From contig CM067515.1 of the NCBI GenBank assembly GCA_034509495.1, positions 13,520,705-13,584,704 of the forward strand: DNA of 64,000 nt, read 5' to 3'. The first letter of the stretch is position 1. Every line of letters begins with the position of its first letter. The translations under genes and the position numbers were made by a program. The DNA comes from Acestrorhynchus altus. Lineage: Eukaryota; Chordata; Actinopteri; Characiformes; Acestrorhynchidae. The notes under the pieces were generated by a model, which saw nothing but the letters and a program-made list of their open reading frames with translations, was not told where the DNA came from and did not search any database. This document shows, piece by piece, positions 29,001 to 38,000 of this stretch.

Positions 29001-32000
29001 GATCTACCCACTCACTGTGGCATCCAAGTCCACCACCACAGCTCGCCATAATGCTGCCAATAAGATCCTAAAGAACATGTGTGAGCACTGCAACACACTG
29101 GTTCAGCAAGCCATCATGGTATGGACATGTCAGGTTTTGTTTTAATATATAGACCATATATAACTTATTTAAAATAATTAAATATTATTTTAGTATACTA
29201 ATAGATAATTATATAGTATTCTAATATTCATTATATAGTATACTAATATTAATTATATAGTATACTAATAGATAATTATATAGTATTCTAATATTAATTA
29301 TATAGTATTCTATATTATTCATGCTGGAGGCTTGAAATAAGGCTTAAACAGCCTAGCATTGCCTCAATCACCAGTGTCTAATAATTCAGAATGTTCTCTA
29401 AAATACAGAGTAGCCAAAATATACAACAATATACAATATATGTTCAGCAAGTCCAAAATGATCAAACATCCTTATGTAAAACCGAAGCTGTGCCACATAG
29501 CATCCTGATCTAAAGCCCTTAGACTATAGCTGATATGTTGGCCACATGCTAACATGCAAATCACATGCTATATGCAATATTGCAGTTTGGTACAGTACAA
29601 TTTTTTCATTGTTACTTCCCTGTAACCCATTAAAAGCCATTGAAACTAAACCAAAAGTTTTATGAACATGGGCTTATTTTCAAAAAATAACAGAACTAGA
29701 TAAAAGGCTGGGAAATTATAGCCATATTTGAAACCAGTTAACGAGGCACTGAATCACTTTATGACGGCTTTTACCTAAAATCAAGTAGTTACAATGAAAC
29801 TGACTAAGGCTAATAGGAAATACTATAACATGATGTGTTTTATAACTTTGGGTTCCTGACTCTGCAGGTGAGTGAGGAGCTGATCAGAGTAGCCATCTTG
29901 TGGCACGAGATGTGGCACGAGGGTTTGGAGGAGGCCTCACGTCTATATTTTGGAGAAAGGAACGTCAAAGGAATGTTTGCTGTGTTGGAGCCCCTTCATG
30001 CAATGATGGAGAGAGGACCTCAGACCCTGAAAGAGACCTCCTTCAATCAGGTGTGGACATTTCCCCACTAAATGACTGTTCATTATCCACAGCATAAGCA
30101 CTTACATTTTAAGTATTTTGTTAATTGTTAATTCAGGGAAATGCACAGAATTTTTTTATCGTTGAGGTCAGGATGTTAGATGATCACCATCCCACCTTTT
30201 CTCCAGCTCCCCCCAAAAGTACTGGGTGGAATAGCATCATTCCAGAGAACTCAATAGGTTCAAGTTCATCAGGGACTAGACAAACTGTGTGTGCATTTGC
30301 CCATTCATATTAATATTCAGGAAAATGCAGTGACATTTGTGTCCATTGTAATTTTGGGGATTAGGTTATTCCACCATATTAAAGCTTTGACTTTTGCAAA
30401 GTTGAAATGAACAAATCCGTCTGTATGGTTTGATTGTCAGCTGCATCTGTAACTTTAGAAACTTTAATTACACTTTGGTAATGTAGTTATGATATAGATG
30501 TATAACGTAGTTATAGGTAACTGGCAATCAGAAGTACAGTAGCCTTACCTTGTTGTAACTTTGATTGTTTTTTAAAGGCTTATGGTCGTGATCTAATGGA
30601 GGCACAGGACTGGTGCCGGAAGTACATGCGCTCTGGTAATGTGAAAGACCTGACCCAGGCCTGGGACCTTTATTACCATGTTTTCCGCAGAATTGCCAAA
30701 CAGCTGCCACAGGTAGAGCAGCACCACAATCCATCCTCAGTACATTTCACTACTCCTGTATGCATAGTGAAGCTCTGTCTATTATATTAAATTATATGTC
30801 AGTTTTATTTTCTTGTGTTAATCTAGCATTTAGCTAATAAACTTGTAATCTAGTAAACTTGGTCAAATTATTTGCGATTAGCAAAATACTGATGTAATAA
30901 TTCAGTGTTTAAAATTGCACAGTGTTTCAGTCAGACAGTGTATTCTATTTTGTGTTCATTCTGAACTCAAATGTTTTTGGGATATTAACTGTATTTTGTT
31001 TCATTTTAATATATTTTTTAATTGTAGTGCTTTTTTAATTTACCTCATATGTTTAGAGTCTTGCACCTGACAAATCATGTTTTATTTAACCAATAAATTT
31101 ATTTGGCAAGCAGTGGGATTTTTCCTATTTCTGTCTCGAGTGAAGAGGAACAGGCATCTCGAAACAGATTGAGTTTGTTGCACAGTGCTGTTATTTCAGG
31201 TGCTGGGATTTTCAGCACCTTACCTCCTGTGTTATTTTACTGTACTACTTGATCTGGCCAAAGAAAACAGCTTCGTGCTGGCAGGGAGATTGACAAGTGA
31301 AAAGAGACAGACAGACAAAGAGAGAGGGAGGTTACCTGTGTTAACATGGCTGCTTTAATATTTGTGTGTGTGTGTGTGTGTGTGTGTCTGTATGTCTGTG
31401 TCTGTGTGTCCTCAGCTCACCTCTCTGGAGCTGCAGTACGTCTCACCCAAGCTGCTCATGTGTCGTGATCTGGAGCTGGCTGTGCCTGGCACTTATGATC
31501 CCAACCAGCCAATCATACGCATTCAGTCCATCGCCCCCTCCCTGCAGGTTATCACCTCCAAACAGAGACCCCGCAAGCTGACCATCATGGGTAAGGCCAA
31601 GTAGTGCTGCAGGGGATACATCAGCTAATTTTGTTTTTAAGTTAAAGGTGTGAAAGTTGGTTTGTGGTTTGATTGTTGTGGTTGTTGTCAAAAAGGCTGG
31701 TCCACATCCAACTTCCCATAAATCATATTAATATTAAATACCAAACAAATGTAATACCAAACATGCAGCACCCAAAGGACCTAAAGAGCTACAGGTTGGT
31801 GGCACTGACTTCTCATCTGATGAAGTCACTGAAGAGGCTGGTCCTTACCCCTCTCTGCCCTCTGGTGAATGCATCCATGGACCTTCTTTGCCTACCAGCC
31901 TGGTGTCGGGGTGGATGGCGCTGTCACTTATGTTCTACACAAAGTGCTTTCTAACCTGGAGAAGCCTGTGAACACTGTGAAAATCACCTTCTTTTATTTC

Positions 32001-35000
32001 TCCAGTGTCTTTAGTACCATACAGCGTGAGCTGCTGAAGGACAAGCTGGAATACATTGGTGTTTACAGTCATCTATCAAATTGGATGTTGGACTACCTCT
32101 TGGACTAAACTAAATAGTCTTTTCCTAAATAGCACAACACTAATGAGGGAATAGAGAACTTTTTGGTCACAGACATTGTGATTGGTCATAGGCCTTGTTA
32201 GTATATTGCTTCTTGCTATGTCCGTCTCAGAAAGGTCAATATCACGATTAACAGTCAATATACTGTGTAGTTCTACTCCCAAAACAGAACTTACCTAGTT
32301 GACATATAGACAGGTACCCACAGAACATAGCACCGGCTATAACATCTTTAATGTTGTAATAATATATAAAATGGAGCTATAATGTAATGTTGCTGCACTC
32401 GGCCCAAATCTCAACCCCTCTCTACTGGCCATGCATTTATCAGTCTGTGATTTTCATCAAGCACCAACAGCTCTGTCCATCTATCACCTCCCTCGTTTCC
32501 ATGATGCATGCTCTGCTGTTTTAAAAGTTAGTATCTGTTCTGAACAGACCCATTGTCTGTCGCCGTCCACGGGGAGCAGTAACTCTAACAGTACTGAATC
32601 TCTGAAACCGAAAATCTGCTTGAAACCAGCAAACAGTAATTTGGTATTCCTCAAGACAACTTGTAGAAACAGAGGCTGTTGAGAGAGAGTCTCTCTCTCA
32701 CATGTTTAATTATCTTACTGTAAATGGGTTTAGAGATTATTTATACTGTCTGCAGTCATTGGGTTTGCAGTCTGCCAGGTTACTGACTTTTATTAATCTG
32801 AACTCCATCCACTGTTCAAATGAATTAGACTGTGTAAGGCGATCCAGGGCTATATGAAAAGGCCATTTAGTTTCAACGTGCCAAGAGCACTGTTCTACTT
32901 GGTCAACAGTGAGTGAAAGAATTTGCTGTATTTGTGTTTCAGTTGGTTTTCTTATGCCCTCTACAGGCAGCAATGGGCATGAGTTCATGTTCCTACTTAA
33001 GGGTCACGAGGATCTCCGGCAAGATGAGAGGGTCATGCAGCTCTTTGGTCTTGTCAACACTTTGCTGGCTAATGACCCAGCCTCTCTGCGCAAAAATCTG
33101 AGGCAAGCCTTCTTAATAGATTTTACAATGATGTGCAATGATGTGTTTTTATTGGTTGTACTGAAACCTACCCCCACTGAGAGACTGATAAATGTGCTGC
33201 ATAAAGGCTTTAGAACTCCAGGTTGTATTATGAACCAATCCTGCAACACATGATCACAGATGATTTGTCCAAGTTGCACCTGGTGGTGTATTAATAAGTT
33301 AACCAATTTCCTGTAATGGGTTTGTCACTAAAGTCTTATGAAGTAAGCATTTGTGTGTGCTTGTCTTTGCTTTGACTTCCTTAGTATTCAGAGGTATGCT
33401 GTGATTCCCTTGTCCACAAACTCCGGCCTGATTGGCTGGGTTCCTCACTGCGACACCCTGCATGCTCTGATTCGAGACTACCGTGAGAAGAAGAAGATCC
33501 TGCTGAACATTGAGCACCGCATTATGCTCAGGGTACACCAAACATCTGCACACTTTGAATGCTTTTCAGTGGAGGTCAGTGGAAGGTTTGACATGTTCTT
33601 TGCTTAAACTGTGGATTTCAGATGGCCCCAGACTATGACCATCTGACTCTGATGGAGAAAGTGGAGGTGTTTGAGCATGCAGTGAACAACACAGCAGGAG
33701 ATGACCTGGCCAAGCTGCTGTGGCTCAAAAGTCCCAGCTCTGAGGTCTGAACTTTTGCCTTAGCATTCGCTCACATGCACACATGCTTCATATAATAGTG
33801 TATTATTTAAGTAAGTTTCATTTTCGGCATCTTATTGCCATTTCACCAGATATCTTGTTTATAGAATATCTGTAAATCAAAAGGGAAATCAAAATCTTAT
33901 TGCATTCTTTTGACACAGGTTTGGTTTGACAGAAGAACCAACTACACACGCTCTCTCGCTGTGATGTCCATGGTTGGTTATATCCTAGGGCTTGGTGACA
34001 GGTACAAATACTTTTGAGATTATACATGCAATATTTTGTACGATCTCCCCGTGTAAAATACATTAATTTGCAAATATCAGTAAACATTTATTTCAATGAT
34101 TTATAGTTTTCTATGGTATATACTGTACTGTTGATCTATCTATTTTGTACTGAGTGCCTTGCTATTCCTTTGGTGCTGCTCTGCAGGACTAATAAATTAT
34201 AATCATATCAACTAAGTTTTCACATATTTGTTCAACCCCTGGCAAAAAAAATATGGAATCACCTCAAACAATTTTCAGCCAGCATAATCACAGATGTGAA
34301 TGCTGAGGTTATGCACTCCCACAAAGGGGTTCTTCATACATTCTTCCTGAAAAATACGGTTCTATTTAGAACCATGACAACATGCATTTGGATGCATAAA
34401 TGGCTATTTACCAAGTGAATGATTGTCAAATTGGGGGAAAACCATTTGAAGATGCTTCTATATCTTTATATATTTTAAATGCTTCTGTCTATGATGAGGG
34501 GGGGTTAAACAATTTTTCATAGTCAAAAGATCTCTTTACAGTATTATATGTCACTAGTGGTGGGAAATATCACAGTTTTGATTGTATTGTGATACATTTG
34601 TACATGATAATTTTTGAATATGTAATAGATATCTTCAGTACTTGAAGAACTCTGACCAACTGCACATTTCATTTCATAGAGTAGGGCTGGGCAATATATC
34701 CATATTTATATCTATATCGGAATATAAACAGCACATGATATGGGCTGAGGCAATATACTGACTTTCAAAATTTCAATATTGCAGAAAACATTTTGCCTCC
34801 TTGTTCTGCACCACCCTCTGCTGCATCTCTACTCTGCTCTACTCTCCACCCCCACATAAGACAGAGCTGTGGCATGAAGACTTTATCAAATCATATATCG
34901 TGAATTATATATTGCCATTCAGAAATATATCTGGATATGATTTTTTTGTTCATATCGCCCAACCCTAATACAGGGTGTAATTATTCCTCTTTCATTATGT

Positions 35001-38000
35001 TGAATTTGAATAAAATGTGCTGTACTGTGTATGGTGTAGTATTTGAGTAGCAGTAGCAGAATCCATTGTTTCAGTATCTTAAAATATTGCAATAAATATT
35101 TTTACCATATTGCCCAGCCCTATTTAAAACCCTTTGTGCTTATAGGGGAAAACATAGCTTGTGGGTGTAAATTGGCTTCAAATTTGGATGAGGGAAGAAT
35201 AAAGTCACATAAATTTGAGTCAGCTTGACAGAAGGAGAAAATCTGAAATTTCAATTTAAGTTACTGTAAAAGGATTTGATTCCAGGTAGTTTTAGAGTAT
35301 TTCTGTTCATCCAACCTTAAAGAAGTTATAATACAATGTCATTATGTTAGAAATGCTAGATTTCGAATTTGTAAATAAGTAGAAAACAGCAGAAATTGAT
35401 AGAAATGCCTGAAGGCATAAATGAAAGCTTTTTTGGCTGAGACCAGAAATGAGGGGAAAACCTAAGTGTGATATTACACAATGTTTTAATGTTTCTATGA
35501 ATTCCTCACATTTAATTTGACTCATTATCTAGTCATACTAATCAAGAGTAAAACAAAAAATGCTTTTTCTAATGCTCTTCAGAGATGTACTTGTATGTTT
35601 ACACAATTTTAAGCCATTTTTAATGGTAAAATATCCATGTTTTTTAACTTTCCAACAGACATCCTTCAAATCTGATGCTGGATAGACTGAGTGGAAAGAT
35701 CCTTCATATTGACTTTGGAGATTGCTTTGAGGTAAATGCATCCCATGGTGGAAAGCAGCTATGAGGGTGATATATCTATACGCAAAATAATGAATCCATT
35801 GTGTTTAGGTTGCTATGACCAGGGAAAAATTCCCAGAGAAAATCCCCTTCAGGTTAACTCGGATGCTTACGAATGCCATGGAGGTAAGAATGGCCTGATA
35901 CACAGCAAACTGATAGACAGTTTGATGTTTTCCATTGTTTTCTTCATTCCTTCGTACATTTAGTTCTTCCCTTACTCACTGCTTCTGTGCTTAGGTGACC
36001 GGTTTGGATGGAAATTACCGGATCACATGCCACACAGTAATGGAGGTGCTGCGAGAGCACAGAGACAGCGTTATGGCCGTGCTAGAGGCCTTTGTCTATG
36101 ACCCCTTGCTCAACTGGAGACTCATGGACAGTATGTGATCTAGCTTTTCTTGTGGCACATTTATAACAGTGTTTAAATCAAATATACAGTTTTGTTCCCC
36201 TAAATTTAGTCTTTAAGGTTTGGTCTTTGTTTCTTTAGCTATCTATACTGTCAGTTATAAAAATATATAATATAAAACAAGTGGATTCTGCACTACTGGT
36301 TACCTGCCTAGAGCTGAACAGTGAACCTTTTTAAAAGACACGTTCAGCCAAACATGCTACATGTTGCAAATGATGGTGTAATTTAACTCTTAGAACCCGA
36401 GATCTGCACTTTGCGGGCAGTTACAGGGGTTGGACAATGAAACTGAAAGGGAGGTTTCATGGTTAAATTGGAGCAGCCTGGTGGCCAATCTTCATTAATT
36501 GCACATTTCACCAGTAAGAGCAGAGTGTGAAGGTTCAGTTAGCAGGTAAGAGCACAATTTTGCTCAAAATATGCACACAACATTATGGGTGACATCAAGA
36601 GGACAAATTGTTGGTGCACGTCTTGCTGGTGCATCTGTGACCAAGACAGCAAGTGTTTGTGATGTATCAAGAGCCACGGTATCCAGGGTAATGTCAGCAC
36701 CACCACGAAGGACAAACCACATCCAACAGGATTAACTGTGGACAATAGAGGAAGCTGTCTGAAAGGGATGTTCGGATGCTAACCCGGATTGTATCCAAAA
36801 ATTTCATTCCCAAGATGAATTGATGCTGTATTGGCCACAAAAGGAGGCCCTAGTTCACCATACTAATACATTATTGTGGTCTAAAACCAGTTTCATTGTC
36901 CAACCCCTTTACAGGCTGTTTTTTAGGATTCACAACTAAGAATCAGAGTAACTTACAAACAATGTACAATACAATACTCATCACAGCTAAAATTCACTCA
37001 TTTCCAACTGAATTAAATCTGCTGTAATGTCAAAGTAGACTTCCAGTGCATTTTTACTGCTCTCTCCATGTGTACATGCTCAACCTGCATGCAGATTCTG
37101 ACTGATCATCGAGATTTAGCAGGGTTAATGACGTAACTGGCCCAGATATTAGGTTATAAAGGAAAATGAAAAGGGGCTGTGTGTTCTCTTTTTAGCTCAA
37201 GCAGTGAGAATAATAAACTCAGAATAAAATTCATTCATGCTTGTTTAAATAAGACAGCATTATTTTGTGGAAAATTTAAATTGTTCCTAAATATTCTTTA
37301 TTTCCTTTAGCTAACACTAAGGGAACCAAGCGCTCCAGAACCAGAACTGACTCATACACAGCTGGCCAGTCTGTTGGTGAGTCTGATGTTGCAAAAATCA
37401 CCATCAATTGAAATCAATGATATGTATCACTGTACATATATAGTACTTTTTTTATATACCTCTGCTGCTCATTTAATCTGAATGCATTTTGATAGTCAAT
37501 TACACTAATGAATAATCAAAACATGAGTGAGTCTTGCTCATCTTACCTTGCGGTCTTTTCAATGGCAGAAACAATGGAGGGTATTGATCTGGGGGAAACC
37601 ACTCACAAAAAGCCAGGAACCACCGTGCCTGAATCAATTCATTCATTCAGTAAGTCTCTGACTACATACTTGACAACATTTGCTTTTCAGATGTTTCCTG
37701 CACATTTTAATTATTGTAAATGTCTACTTACAAAAACATGGGATTCTAAAAGATATAATCTCTCACATCTCTGTTCTTTTCTTTTCCTCGCTTTCTCTCT
37801 CAGTTGGAGATGGTCTTGTGCAGCCTGAAGCCTTGAACAAGAAAGCCATCCAGATTATCAACAGGGTGCGAGACAAACTTACTGGTGAGTCATCCTTTAC
37901 ATTACAAATCAACACTGCCTAACTGTGTGTTATTTTCGTCTATGTAACCTATGGCTACACAGGATTGGAGTGGAGCTGTGGAGTTTTTTTTTTTTTTTTT

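Larger units (their letters stand above)
2527..29118 (+). other. mtor: mTOR FAT-domain exons (13 exons)
   Basis: These exons encode the TPR-like helical repeats of the FAT domain, which clamp the kinase domain; they correspond to human residues about 1491-2011, with FAT ending near 1982. Basic residues that I recall as part of the inositol hexaphosphate pocket are kept: the Arg of GCQR at the start of exon 8829-8954 (human R1628), the Arg split across 18730/23864 (R1749), the Lys of CFLK (K1753) and the terminal Lys of WYK at 23979-23981 (K1788). Exon 26430-26636 contains the variable acidic/serine linker. Confidence 0.9.
31416..37649 (+). other. mtor: mTOR PI3K-like kinase domain and negative regulatory segment
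   Basis: The ATP-binding lysine lies in FLLKGHEDLRQDE (exon 32967-33102, human K2187). The catalytic loop GLGDRHPSN is split by the intron after 34001 (exon 33919-34001 into 35659-35731; human D2338). The metal-binding HIDFGDCFE is in exon 35659-35731 (human D2357). Exon 37311-37376 encodes SRTRTDSYTAGQ, which keeps the S6K/AKT phosphosites equivalent to T2446 and S2448. All catalytic residues are intact. Four introns here are shorter than 120 bp: 33533-33621, 35732-35808, 35884-35994 and, upstream, 28272-28352. Confidence 0.96.

Noticed and set aside
29190..29320. Possible CRISPR-like array
   Set aside because: AT-rich tandem repeat with no spacers, in a vertebrate intron.
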